Of a stretch of 64,000 bases of DNA, positions 18,216-27,087 are shown in pieces. Position 1 is the stretch's first letter. Each line of letters opens with the position of its first letter. Made by a program: the position numbers and the translations under genes. Where the stretch lies: positions 62,001 to 126,000 of the forward strand of contig JACPDY010000093.1 in assembly GCA_016183775.1 (NCBI GenBank), given 5' to 3'. The notes beneath the pieces are model-generated. The model did no database searches, had not been told where the DNA came from, and worked only from the letters and a program-made list of their open reading frames with translations. The DNA comes from Bacteroidota bacterium (GTDB taxonomy: Bacteria; Bacteroidota; Bacteroidia; JABDFU01).

Positions 18216-19040
18216 TTAGAATGCGTTAGCAGGAGTATTCTTCTTTATTGTTATTTGCCTGTGTACACCATCCCAAAGGTCAATGCGTTTTTGCAGAGCC
18301 TCTATGGTAGCCCGCTCTGCTTCATTCCAAAATTGTTCGTCTGAACCGCAAAGGTTTGATATCATTTGTAATGCAAGATGACTATGATGATCTCCGTCAA
18401 CCTCAATGTGCCTTTCAAGATAATATTTGAAAATTGAAATGCTGTCGGGAAAGTTTTTATGTATATCATTTACTATTGAAAGAAACATTCCGGGAATTAG
18501 GTCTTCTCGCCCAAAAGTGAAAATGGCTGATTGCAAATAATCCTTATTACTTACAATAATTTTGAAGGTAAAGTCAACAAAGTCACGAGCCTCTTTAGGT
18601 GTATTGGAAGATGTGAATGCTGTATTAAAGTCCCCGGTTTTTTTTAATTCTGCTATAAACTTTTTTATTTGGGAAGTGTCCGCCCCACATTGGTGCATAG
18701 CATCCAGGTATAATTCAAAATGGCTCTTTCTATTGCCGAAGCTGTCAAGATCAGATTCTTCGCCAACAACTATTTCATTAATAAGATGTCTTGTGTCTGC
18801 CGTACCTTTTGGAAACCAGGGAACCGAAGTGCAGGTCAGATTATTTTGCAGGGCTTTTAATAAAGACATGAAGTCCCAAACTGCAAAAACATGATATTGC
18901 ATAAAAACTTTAAGATCGTCTATATCATGGATTGCTGAATAAACTTTATGATTAATAATTTGTTGCCTCAAAGGTTCAATAGTTCTTTTAATTTTCTCTA
19001 TATGTTCGTTCATATTGTTGGCTGTCCTTTTTACAATCAT
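18216..19040 (-). CDS. DUF3050 family protein
   Basis: The 274-residue protein matches the DUF3050 pattern: HKVYSAIHDIDDLKVFMQYH, VFAVWDFMSLLKALQN, VPWFPKG, INEIVVGEESDLD, and ERHIEVDGDHH. DUF3050 proteins are all-helical and related to haem-oxygenase-like folds, with conserved His/Glu residues that could bind a metal. Their function is unsettled. An alternative ATG nine codons inside (19013) gives a more typical N-terminus (MNEHIEKI). It is in a cargo island inside the virus-like block, transcribed against it. Confidence 0.75.
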   Translation of the reverse strand: MIVKRTANNMNEHIEKIKRTIEPLRQQIINHKVYSAIHDIDDLKVFMQYHVFAVWDFMSLLKALQNNLTCTSVPWFPKGTADTRHLINEIVVGEESDLDSFGNRKSHFELYLDAMHQCGADTSQIKKFIAELKKTGDFNTAFTSSNTPKEARDFVDFTFKIIVSNKDYLQSAIFTFGREDLIPGMFLSIVNDIHKNFPDSISIFKYYLERHIEVDGDHHSHLALQMISNLCGSDEQFWNEAERATIEALQKRIDLWDGVHRQITIKKNTPANAF

Positions 19041-19048
19041 TGTTAATC

Positions 19049-19486
19049 TTATTTCTTTGGATTAGTTGTTATTCCCAAAGCCTTATTAAATAATCCCTTT
19101 CCAAAATCGTCATTCACTTTACTAATGTTTTTAAATTTATAATTCATTAAATCTTCTGAAATACCAATAGGAACTAATATTTCTTTTTGTTCTTCCGGTG
19201 AAAAGCCATCAGACTTTCCATTCTCAAATATTATCGAAGCTCCTTCTCCGCCTCCCTTTCCTCGGTTATATACCTCATAGCATACTCCCTTAGTGTCTTT
19301 AGGATTGAATAGACATTCCATTTTCAGTTTTACAATTGTACCTACTAACATGGGGATTATTTGAAATAATTTACCTAATTGAATGCCAAAAGTAGAGTTT
19401 TTTTTAAGGAATACTGACTCAATAAGAGCAATTTTCTTTATGAGGTTGGCATCAGTTTTGAGAATTTTACCCTTGTAAGGAGCCAA
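19049..19486 (-). CDS. Hypothetical protein, 145 aa
   Basis: The frame lies just upstream of the DUF3050 gene on the same strand. The only plausible starts are TTG (19486) or a more upstream CTG, so the start is uncertain. It has a hydrophobic stretch (FQIIPMLVGTIVKL) and a Gly-rich loop (RGKGGGEGAS). No family recognised. It likely shares a transcript with DUF3050. Confidence 0.45.
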   Translation of the reverse strand: MAPYKGKILKTDANLIKKIALIESVFLKKNSTFGIQLGKLFQIIPMLVGTIVKLKMECLFNPKDTKGVCYEVYNRGKGGGEGASIIFENGKSDGFSPEEQKEILVPIGISEDLMNYKFKNISKVNDDFGKGLFNKALGITTNPKK

Positions 19487-19543
19487 TTTATTAGAGTTCA
19501 GGCTTTAAACAGGTAATATGTGAATAAAATCAAAAAGAGATTA

Positions 19544-19551
19544 TAACTTTG
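19544..19551 (+). promoter_or_regulatory. -7 box for the AAA ATPase gene
   Basis: TAACTTTG matches TAnnTTTG and lies 40 bp upstream of the ATG at 19592. This gives the defence-like ATPase its own promoter, separate from the virus-like operon. No clear -33 TTG was seen. Confidence 0.5.
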
Positions 19552-19591
19552 CCTATTCGATTACGTATATTTACCCCATAAGTTGATAAGA

Positions 19592-20623
19592 ATGTCCCAG
19601 TTTGATCTCATAAAAGATATTGCAAAATTTGGTCTGGAAAATGACAAGGAGAGGCTATTGGAGGTACTTAATGAATTAATTGAATATTCAAAAAAGACAA
19701 AAAAATTAAATTTTGCTCTACAACTACAATCAATTCTCAAAGAGGCTATTCGCACTCAGCAAACCAGTGGATTAACCAAGGTGGGATCTCCTCAACATTT
19801 TATGAGGGAAGAAGACAGAGAAATAGGTGAGTTTATTCTTGAAAAAGTTACTTCCGATTACCGTTTTGAAAATTTGGTCTGCTCCGATGAAGTGGAAGAA
19901 ACTTTAAAACTTTTTATTAAAGAGTATAAATCTGCGGATCTATTAAGACAATACGATTTACCTGTATCAAATAAAGTTTTGTTTCATGGCCCTTCCGGTT
20001 GTGGTAAAACTCTTGCTTCTTATGTTCTTGCAGGAGAGTTGAGTAAAATGATGATCGTAATTAATCTCGGAGCTATTGTTTCTTCTAAACTTGGTGAAAC
20101 AAGTAAAAACTTAGCAAAGATTTTCAGACGAGCTTCTGCGGAAGGATGTATCATTTTTATAGACGAATTTGATACGCTTGGAAAAGTAAGAGATTATAGC
20201 CAGGATCATGGTGAAATGAAAAGAGTTGTAAATACGATTTTACAGCTGTTTGATTATTTACCACAGGATAGCATGGTGATAGCTGCGACTAATCATGCAG
20301 AAATGATTGATAATGCTTTGCTCAGAAGGTTTGATCTTAAGGTTCATTTAGATTTACCCGACAATAAACATATTCAGGAACTCATAAATAAAACGTTAAA
20401 ATCCGATTTGTTTGAATTTGATAAACCTAAAGCACTTCCTCAAATAATCAAATCGTGTAAGGGACTTTCCTATTATTCAATTCAAAAAACACTTGTGACT
20501 ACAATCAAAAGGAGCATTTTTGAAATGGATAAAACAACCATTGGCGTAAAAGCCAAGATTAATACTACTCTGTGGTTGCAACTTCTTAAAAAAGAAATTC
20601 AGGACGACTCTTTAAGTAAATAA
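19592..20623 (+). CDS. AAA+ ATPase, IetA-like
   Basis: The 343-residue protein has an N-terminal helical part (1-75) and one AAA+ domain. Walker A is GPSGCGKT (133-140) and Walker B is IIFIDEFD (D191, E192). A sensor-1 region (VIAATNH) and a sensor/arginine stretch (ALLRRFDLKVHL) follow. AAA ATPases paired with a subtilisin-like protease form IetAS, known from Agrobacterium plasmid incompatibility and reported as an antiphage system. Here the protease is on the opposite strand, with only five bases between the gene ends. ATG 19592 is preferred to the in-frame TTG at 19583. Confidence 0.75.
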   Translation: MSQFDLIKDIAKFGLENDKERLLEVLNELIEYSKKTKKLNFALQLQSILKEAIRTQQTSGLTKVGSPQHFMREEDREIGEFILEKVTSDYRFENLVCSDEVEETLKLFIKEYKSADLLRQYDLPVSNKVLFHGPSGCGKTLASYVLAGELSKMMIVINLGAIVSSKLGETSKNLAKIFRRASAEGCIIFIDEFDTLGKVRDYSQDHGEMKRVVNTILQLFDYLPQDSMVIAATNHAEMIDNALLRRFDLKVHLDLPDNKHIQELINKTLKSDLFEFDKPKALPQIIKSCKGLSYYSIQKTLVTTIKRSIFEMDKTTIGVKAKINTTLWLQLLKKEIQDDSLSK

Positions 20624-20628
20624 GCTGG

Positions 20629-23055
20629 CTATTCTCCTATCTCAACATCAATATCAGGTTCAATAATGCCGATCACTTCTATTGTGTTAATGGCTGAAAG
20701 TTCATTGTAAAGACGGTTAGTATTCGTTTTCTCGTGAGGCAACTCTGTAAATGTTAATGCAAGTGAAAACTCATGTGAGTTTTTTGCAAGAATATCCGCA
20801 ACGGCATTATCAATCTCATCCTTATTGGTGCAGCGTATAGCAATACTTATTTCATTGCTGACATTACCTATATCTTCAGGCTGTAAATTATAATCAATCT
20901 TCTGAACATTACTCAGAAGTCTGTTTTCAATTCCAAAAAAGTCTTCAGACCATCGTATAGCTGTCTTGATTTGATATTCCTTTCCATCCTTCATAGCCAT
21001 ACCGGGAATATCCGGTTTAAAAACTCCAAAGCTGATATGCAATGGGCAATAAGAAAGATGATTGTCCTTTACAGGAAGAAATTTGTAACATAAAGTTGCC
21101 GTTACATTCAACTTATGATTGGTTTTATGTTTTGTTGGATTCAGGTATTCAGGTAGTTTGATCTTAATGAGTTTAAATTCCTCTACTGTAATAGTGTCTT
21201 CTATCACAAACGTAATGCTGTTTTCATTTGAAAACAGAACACTTTCACGATTTGGAGTGCCATTACCAATAAGTTTTTTCAACAATCCTTTTTCAGTAAA
21301 ATCAGGTGGGTTATTCCCACAAACAGAATCAGAGGCATTAATTAATAAGGCTTTTACAGTTTGTACTTTTAATTTTGGATATGCCGTTAAAATTTCCGCA
21401 GCGAGTGATGATACCAATGGGGTAGAAAAACTACTTCCGGCATTCCTTGTATAAAACTCTCCGGCATTAACTGAAAATACTTCCATACCAGCATTTTCAT
21501 CCAACAAGTCCCCTCCGGCAAAAACCATATCCGGCTTAACAAGATTTTTGTTTTTCTGATTTCTTGAAAAATTGGTTCCGTTAATTTGCTGGTTATAATC
21601 AAAATGAAATTTCCTTGCATAAGAAGCAGGATAAATCTTTGCGGGAGTTATTCCTGATGTATCTTCTTGTGTAAAATTTTCTGCTAATGCGCCAACAGTA
21701 ATATTATTAAGTGATTCAGAAGGAGTGCAAATATTCGTTGTTTCACACCTGTGGAAAGGACTGTCTGTATCAAGGCAATAGAAATAATTTGGGTAAGTAT
21801 GTGAATTGTGTGCATTCTCATAAAGCTCTTTCACTCTGTCATAATCAATATTACCGCTTGAAATAAAAATTAGCAGATCATTCCTGTAACTCAACAGGTC
21901 AAGCAAATAAGCGTAGTTTGAAAATGCAGAATTATATCTTTTTGGTGAATGATTTACAGAGAGATTAAACAAACGAACTCCCTTGCTATATGCGGCTTCA
22001 ATAGTGCCGATAAGATCATTATGACTAAAATTTCCTTCGGAATCTGTTAATACTTTAATAGGTACAATAAATGCCTTGCCCTGGTATTTCTCCTTTACTT
22101 CAGTAAAATATTCCACTCCAAGCGCTACCAATCCTGCCACCATTGTTCCATGCCCATGACTATCCCAATTTGCTGCGGTTCCTGTTAAGTCATAACTAAA
22201 ACCAGCCATAACACCTTTTAGTGGATCAATGTTTTGAACTCCTGTATCAATGATCCCAACGAAAGGTGCATTTTTATTTGGAGTAATTTCAATTCCAAAA
22301 CTTCGTATCACAGTTCCTAATCTGCCTGGTCGAACTTTACCAGCTCTCGTGCTTTGAACTGACTGTACGATATCAAAGTTGTCAGTTATTAAATCTATCT
22401 GTTCTTTTTGCAACTCATAAATTTCAAAAGCATTTCCATCTTTTTGATATGAAAATTTTAATTTATTTTCTTCTAAGTAAGCGTTTAATGCTTTAAATAT
22501 TTTATCTGTTTTCAGGCTGTACGGAGGAATAAGGTTGAACGAGGAAATCCGTTCATCATAAGCATTGATTATTTTACGTGAGTTGATAAACTCAAAATGA
22601 GAAATTAATACTATAAGATTATATTCTTGTCCTTGAAAAGGCTGGTCATCCGAACTATTATAATATAATTCCAAATGCTTTTGAAAAACTTTAAATAACT
22701 CCTCGTTGTCAATTGCAAATAATACAGTTTTATTGAAATCAAAAAAGGATAATACTTGCAATCCATATTTTTTAATAAACTCCTTTTGTAAGCTGTGATT
22801 GAAAACCTTAAAAAAATGTATTCTAACCTGGTCAATATGCTCCGATACAGCAATAGTCCTCTTGTTATGCCTATTTCTTTTTTCAATATTGAAAATTCTA
22901 CTATCCTCTTTTAATTTGTCCTTCTGAGGCGTGTAATTTTTTTCTTCTTCTTCCTCTGGTGGCTTTGTTTCAAAGCCACGATTCTTTTTAAACTTCTCAG
23001 AAGATGTTGCCTGATTTTTTAAAAACAGATGAGGTAATTTTTTGTTTTCCGGCAT
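20629..23055 (-). CDS. Subtilisin-like serine protease (S8), IetS-like
   Basis: The 808-residue protease has the S8 triad: Asp270 in GIIDTGV, His302 in HGHGTMVAG, and Ser542 in GSSFSTP. A long N-terminal region (1-250) is charged and lacks a signal peptide, so the enzyme is probably cytoplasmic. The C-terminal ~230 residues form a beta-rich region. This size and order resemble the protease partner of the IetAS pair. A -7 box lies 29 bp upstream. The convergent orientation to the ATPase is unusual and leaves no room for a terminator between them. Confidence 0.8.
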   Translation of the reverse strand: MPENKKLPHLFLKNQATSSEKFKKNRGFETKPPEEEEEKNYTPQKDKLKEDSRIFNIEKRNRHNKRTIAVSEHIDQVRIHFFKVFNHSLQKEFIKKYGLQVLSFFDFNKTVLFAIDNEELFKVFQKHLELYYNSSDDQPFQGQEYNLIVLISHFEFINSRKIINAYDERISSFNLIPPYSLKTDKIFKALNAYLEENKLKFSYQKDGNAFEIYELQKEQIDLITDNFDIVQSVQSTRAGKVRPGRLGTVIRSFGIEITPNKNAPFVGIIDTGVQNIDPLKGVMAGFSYDLTGTAANWDSHGHGTMVAGLVALGVEYFTEVKEKYQGKAFIVPIKVLTDSEGNFSHNDLIGTIEAAYSKGVRLFNLSVNHSPKRYNSAFSNYAYLLDLLSYRNDLLIFISSGNIDYDRVKELYENAHNSHTYPNYFYCLDTDSPFHRCETTNICTPSESLNNITVGALAENFTQEDTSGITPAKIYPASYARKFHFDYNQQINGTNFSRNQKNKNLVKPDMVFAGGDLLDENAGMEVFSVNAGEFYTRNAGSSFSTPLVSSLAAEILTAYPKLKVQTVKALLINASDSVCGNNPPDFTEKGLLKKLIGNGTPNRESVLFSNENSITFVIEDTITVEEFKLIKIKLPEYLNPTKHKTNHKLNVTATLCYKFLPVKDNHLSYCPLHISFGVFKPDIPGMAMKDGKEYQIKTAIRWSEDFFGIENRLLSNVQKIDYNLQPEDIGNVSNEISIAIRCTNKDEIDNAVADILAKNSHEFSLALTFTELPHEKTNTNRLYNELSAINTIEVIGIIEPDIDVEIGE

Positions 23056-23083
23056 TATAAATTGATTAAGGTAATTCCTTTGG

Positions 23084-23091
23084 CAAAAATA
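23084..23091 (-). promoter_or_regulatory. -7 box for the subtilase gene
   Basis: On the minus strand TATTTTTG matches TAnnTTTG, about 29 bp upstream of the ATG at 23055. The rest of the 250-base gap to 23309 holds no recognised gene; it must contain the promoter of the late operon, but no clear -7 box was found for it. Confidence 0.4.
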
Positions 23092-23308
23092 GGCGTTTTT
23101 TTATTTAAAAACTTGTAGTCTTTTTCATTACTCCATCCCTTTGTTTTCACCTGTCCCGCTATTGTCCACCCTGTAATTCGTAGTCCACAGCATTTCCGCT
23201 CCTATAATCCATCATGCATTACGCTGAATTTTGACCTCGCAAGGTTTAAATACCAATTCACGCAAAAGCAATCGATTAAAATCAAAAAACCATTAAAAAA
23301 TAATTCAC

Positions 23309-23494
23309 ATGGAAAACACAGCATTATCCAAGGTATCAAACACCAACTGGAAAGAAATCGGAATCACAGCAGGAATTGTCCTTGTAGTTGGCTTTGTTGC
23401 CACACTTGGAGCTATCTACGCCTCAAAAGGTATAGATAAAGTACTTGCTAAAAAGGCTTCTTCAAAGGAGAGTGATTCTACAAAGAAGGCTTAA
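23309..23494 (+). CDS. Small single-helix membrane protein, 61 aa
   Basis: It has an N-terminal polar segment, one strong helix at about 17-39 (EIGITAGIVLVVGFVATLGA) and a basic C-terminus (KKASSKESDSTKKA). This layout resembles small phage membrane or coat proteins. First gene of the late operon, directly before the main structural candidate. Confidence 0.65.
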   Translation: MENTALSKVSNTNWKEIGITAGIVLVVGFVATLGAIYASKGIDKVLAKKASSKESDSTKKA

Positions 23495-23565
23495 GTGTAC
23501 ATAGGGCCTTGCAACGATCACAACGAAAACAAAAATCAATTATTAACAACTAACAACAAAAAGCC

Positions 23566-24438
23566 ATGAATAAATATAACGAAGAAATTCGCAGGTATGA
23601 AAAAGAGGCCGAAGACAAGTACGATGATTTTGATGACGACAATTATGATGACGATAATTTCGACACCGGACTTGAAGGCCAGGATTCGTATGATGAAGAT
23701 TCATACGAAGAAGTAGAATACATCGGAGAAGACAGCTACGATGATGATTCATACGACAGCTATGAGCAGGCTTCCATCGGAAAAATCAATCCGAATGACA
23801 GAACTCTTACCATTTCCATCACTAATACCAGCGGAGCAGATGCGGAAGCAATCGTATTCGGTGGTAACGAAGGCGCAGCCCAACCAGCAGGCGTACTTGT
23901 CGTGGTTCAGGAAAGCTCACACAACGAGGTAAGAGAAGAAAGCAAAGCCAATCCGTTCAAGATCCAAGGTATGAAAATGTCTGTGTCTGATCCGTTGCAG
24001 TTTGATAGCGTATGGAAAATCCTACGTAAATCAGCAGCCGGTTCCTTCAACTCGCATCCATACCAACCTCGTAACGCAACATCGCCTCAAAATACTAACC
24101 CTAATTTGATTGACGATAGCGCATTTGAGATGGATGTTACCGGACAGGACAGCATCCGCTTCTTCCAAAAAGCAGGTGTAAAAACCACGCTGACCTTCAC
24201 CATCAAAGCTCGTGTTGATATGGGTAATGTATTGTCGGGACAAAACGTTGCGGAAATTTCCACAGCACCACGCCCAACAGGTTTACCTCAAATCGACTTG
24301 GCTAAACAAGCCCCAAAACCAGTGTTCGGTGTGAAACCAAGAATGAAAAAAATGGTTCGCAAAATCGTTCGCAGGCCAATAGGCGGTGGAAAACAAAGAC
24401 CAGGTGGACCAAAAAGGCTGTTAAGAAAACGCAGATAA
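23566..24438 (+). CDS. Candidate major structural (capsid-like) protein
   Basis: The 290-residue protein has three parts. Residues 1-66 form a very acidic Tyr/Asp segment. Residues 70-225 form a beta-rich domain (TLTISITNTSGADAEAIVFG, NPFKIQGMKMSVSD, TTLTFTIKARVDM). The tail is strongly basic (MKKMVRKIVRRPIGGG) and suited to nucleic acid contact. The central domain is homologous by eye to both ends of the propeller protein at 28445. A strong terminator follows at once, as expected for an abundant product. It is the best candidate for a major capsid or coat protein of the element, possibly a jelly roll; this is inference. Confidence 0.5.
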   Translation: MNKYNEEIRRYEKEAEDKYDDFDDDNYDDDNFDTGLEGQDSYDEDSYEEVEYIGEDSYDDDSYDSYEQASIGKINPNDRTLTISITNTSGADAEAIVFGGNEGAAQPAGVLVVVQESSHNEVREESKANPFKIQGMKMSVSDPLQFDSVWKILRKSAAGSFNSHPYQPRNATSPQNTNPNLIDDSAFEMDVTGQDSIRFFQKAGVKTTLTFTIKARVDMGNVLSGQNVAEISTAPRPTGLPQIDLAKQAPKPVFGVKPRMKKMVRKIVRRPIGGGKQRPGGPKRLLRKRR

Positions 24439-24465
24439 GCTGTATTCAGCTAAGGGTTAAACAGA

Positions 24466-24507
24466 AAAAGCCAAAGCGGGAAACCCTCTCAGCTTTGGCT
24501 TTTTTCA
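24466..24507 (+). terminator. Strong Rho-independent terminator
   Basis: AAAAAGCCAAAGC, a 13-base loop region, then GCTTTGGCTTTTTTC: a near-perfect GC-containing stem ending in a T6 run, 27 bp after the capsid-like gene. It probably lets a short transcript of the two genes 23309-24438 be made in excess, with partial readthrough into the rest of the operon. Confidence 0.85.
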
Positions 24508-24545
24508 CAAAAAGTAAAAACCACAAACCCATTAATTAAAAAACC

Positions 24546-25073
24546 ATGTGCAAAGGAAAAGCGCAAAACAGGATAGACTACATCGTATTGCAAAAGCCGT
24601 TTGATGCAGCCAAGATTGTTGAGAAATATGGATATGAAGCTCCAAAAAAAGTTGAGGACTTGGTTAAATCCGTTAAGCTCCTTGTGAAGAAAAAAGGAGA
24701 ACCGGTTATCAAAGAGTTGATCAGCATACACCCGGAGAAAAAACTCATACTGGAAGTATCAGGACATAAAAGCGATGAGAGTAACTATTGCGGTTGCCAT
24801 AGCTCTTATTCGGGAGAAACAAAAGACCTGCTCGACAAACTTTCAGAGTTATCGGTTGACGATCTGACCAAGCTCTATGACGATACGAAGATGCAATCCA
24901 AAGATAACCCGGAGGACAAAACCATGATGGCCCAGGTAGAAACCATTTGGGATGAACTGAAACGCAGAAAAAAGCAAACACAAAAAATTGAAGGCAAACA
25001 GGAAAACAGTGTTTGGCTGAAAATATCTATTGGAGTTATTGCGGGAATAATCATTGGAAAATCTCTTAGCTAA
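24546..25073 (+). CDS. C-terminally anchored protein, 175 aa
   Basis: It has a soluble helical domain with Cys residues (YCGCHSS), a charged helix, and one C-terminal membrane helix at about 156-172 (WLKISIGVIAGIIIGKSL). No family recognised. The stop overlaps the ATG of the next gene (TAATG), indicating coupled translation. Confidence 0.65.
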   Translation: MCKGKAQNRIDYIVLQKPFDAAKIVEKYGYEAPKKVEDLVKSVKLLVKKKGEPVIKELISIHPEKKLILEVSGHKSDESNYCGCHSSYSGETKDLLDKLSELSVDDLTKLYDDTKMQSKDNPEDKTMMAQVETIWDELKRRKKQTQKIEGKQENSVWLKISIGVIAGIIIGKSLS

Positions 25074-25693
25074 TGGTAAGGATCACAGGCAGGGACAAAC
25101 CAAAGGAGCAGGAAGTAAAACTTACCGAGAAATCTAAAGCCATGCTTCAGATCATCGGGATCCTTATTGCTGATAAACCTAAAGCTGTTCGTGAGCTTTT
25201 GGAAAATTACAGCATTGAGCTGACGGAAAAACCTGATGACAAGGAACTGACTGAAAAACTATTATCCGCAGTTGGTGAATGCAACAAAGAGTTTAACAAT
25301 GAGCTGGGAAGTATTATCCTGGACTGCACACTTGAAAGTGAATATGACAGCTTTGATTTTAAATCTCTTTTCAATAAGGGAGGCGATGCAGAAGCAGAAG
25401 AAGGTAGAGGATCTTCCGGTGGTGGTGGAATATTGGGAGGAATTACCAATGCGATTGGCGGGATTGCCGGATCAATCGGTGCAGGGAAAAGAGCAAGAGA
25501 AGAAGCTACCTCAAAAACACTTCAGGGAATATATGCTTACAAGGCACAACTGGCAGCAAACGAACAAAGCAAAGGCAAAAACAAAATGTATATGCTCATC
25601 GCTCTTTTTGTTTTGCTTGGATTAGCACTCGCAGCAATGGCCTTTTACGCAAAGAAACAATCGGAAGAACAACCATTACCATTAAAAGTCTAA
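25073..25693 (+). CDS. C-terminally anchored protein with Gly-rich hinge, 206 aa
   Basis: It has an N-terminal helical domain (1-100) and a Gly-rich amphipathic stretch at about 115-140 (GGGGILGGITNAIGGIAGSI) that resembles membrane-active peptides. One membrane helix lies at about 172-192 (MYMLIALFVLLGLALAAMAF). No family recognised. It could be a membrane-puncturing or internal-membrane virion protein. Confidence 0.6.
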   Translation: MVRITGRDKPKEQEVKLTEKSKAMLQIIGILIADKPKAVRELLENYSIELTEKPDDKELTEKLLSAVGECNKEFNNELGSIILDCTLESEYDSFDFKSLFNKGGDAEAEEGRGSSGGGGILGGITNAIGGIAGSIGAGKRAREEATSKTLQGIYAYKAQLAANEQSKGKNKMYMLIALFVLLGLALAAMAFYAKKQSEEQPLPLKV

Positions 25694-25697
25694 AACC

Positions 25698-26147
25698 ATG
25701 ATACTACAAAAAAACAATTTCGGTCTTACTGGTCTTTCAAATTACGCAGGCTATGATGATGATTACGATAATCTATTTGCCAGGTTAAAAGAAAGGAGAG
25801 CCGAAAAAAAAGAAGCAAGGCAGGAAAAAAAAGCCGATAGGAAACAGCGCAAAGATGAAAGAAAAAGTGAAAGGCAGGAAAAGCGTGAACTCAACAGCGA
25901 AAAGAAAAGGCTGAAAAACGAACTGAAGCAAACACAAATTGATGAAAAGAAATCTCAACTCTCCATGCTCAATCAGGCAGGCGCAGCACCCTCACCGGGA
26001 TTACCTCCTCCAGCCGGAGGAGATAACTCCATGATGATGGTTGCAGCGGTTGTGGGAGTAATATTCATTGCAGGCATCGGCTGGGTAATGATGAAAAAGA
26101 AACCATCTCCGGCAGCTGCTCCGGTTGTATATGCAAAAGCAGCTTAA
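25698..26147 (+). CDS. Basic-helix membrane protein sharing an N-terminal motif
   Basis: The N-terminus has an acidic patch and then YDNLFARLKERRAEKK. A very long Arg/Lys/Glu helix follows to about residue 95, then a Pro/Gly hinge. One membrane helix (about 110-132) and a short tail ending in KAA complete it. The YD-LF--LK--R--KK motif recurs in the proteins at 26174 and 27088. No family recognised. Confidence 0.6.
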   Translation: MILQKNNFGLTGLSNYAGYDDDYDNLFARLKERRAEKKEARQEKKADRKQRKDERKSERQEKRELNSEKKRLKNELKQTQIDEKKSQLSMLNQAGAAPSPGLPPPAGGDNSMMMVAAVVGVIFIAGIGWVMMKKKPSPAAAPVVYAKAA

Positions 26148-26173
26148 TCACTAACAATTAAAAATAAAAAACC

Positions 26174-26812
26174 ATGATTATCGGAGAAACAATCAACAGC
26201 GGATACGATGGATACGAAGAAGAAAATTACGACTATCTGTTCAAACGCAAAAGCAAAGAGGAACGCCAGCAAAAGAAAACGGTGCGACAAGAAAAACGTG
26301 CCGAAAAAAAACAAGTCAAACAGGTAAAACGCCAGGAAAAAAAGGCGACCAAAGCAGCTACACCAAAAAAGCATCCCATTCTTGGAAACTTCGGATTGTT
26401 CAATAAGAACAAGAAAAAGGAAGCGGCAGCAGCAAAAACTGCGGGTTCATCCGGTGCGTCAGGTTCTTCCGGGAAGAATGAAGCGGACAGCGATTCCGGT
26501 TCTACATCAGGTGGTGAGGGAAATCAATCAGGAAGTGGATTAACAGCTTTAGCAGCCGGAGCAGCTGGCTTACTGGATAAATCCAAAGGAGGCAATGATC
26601 CCGCAAGTGAATCAGCAGGAGAAGGAAACGAAGGAGCAAAATCGGAAAGCAAAGAACTTGATGCAAATGGTAATCCTAAAAAGCAAGCAGGTATGGGAGC
26701 TATGTTCGGTTTTGTTTGCCTGGGTGTTGTTATCCTGGTTGTAGGAGTGGCGATCTACAAAGCGGACAAGAAACCTATTTCAGAACTACAACCACTAAGA
26801 GCCGCAGCATAA
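26174..26812 (+). CDS. Basic-helix membrane protein sharing an N-terminal motif
   Basis: It has an acidic start (GYDGYEEENYDYLFKRKSKE) and a Lys/Arg-rich helix (25-65). A long Ser/Gly/Glu-rich disordered middle is followed by one membrane helix at about 173-195 (FGFVCLGVVILVVGVAIY) and a tail ending in AAA. The architecture matches its neighbours at 25698 and 27088. Unknown family. Confidence 0.6.
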   Translation: MIIGETINSGYDGYEEENYDYLFKRKSKEERQQKKTVRQEKRAEKKQVKQVKRQEKKATKAATPKKHPILGNFGLFNKNKKKEAAAAKTAGSSGASGSSGKNEADSDSGSTSGGEGNQSGSGLTALAAGAAGLLDKSKGGNDPASESAGEGNEGAKSESKELDANGNPKKQAGMGAMFGFVCLGVVILVVGVAIYKADKKPISELQPLRAAA

Positions 26813-26848
26813 GTTAAACTCCGTCTTTGACGGTAAAAAATAATTGAC

Positions 26849-27076
26849 ATGGACATATTAGCAGATCCGCATGAACAGGAAGTAACGATTGATGGAGCAA
26901 CCCCGCAGGGAGCATTGTTTGTTTCTGTGAAAAACACAGGAGCCAACATCGCAACTTTTAATGGAGTATCGCTACCTCCGGGAGAAGCAAAGAGCTACTC
27001 CTTTGTTGGAAAGGGCTATAAGGCATTGCCTTATGTTGTCAATGGTTCAACGCTCAAAATACTTTACATCCTATAA
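26849..27076 (+). CDS. Small beta-rich protein, 75 aa
   Basis: It is a compact all-beta sequence without a membrane helix (LFVSVKNTGANIATFNGVSL, GYKALPYVVNGSTLKILYI). It could be a minor capsid, spike-base or decoration protein, given its place among structural-type genes. No family recognised. Confidence 0.55.
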   Translation: MDILADPHEQEVTIDGATPQGALFVSVKNTGANIATFNGVSLPPGEAKSYSFVGKGYKALPYVVNGSTLKILYIL

Positions 27077-27087
27077 AACTTAAAGCA

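Noticed and set aside
23309-23494. Inovirus major coat protein
   Set aside because: Size and layout are similar, but small single-helix proteins are common throughout this operon and no other filamentous-phage gene is present.
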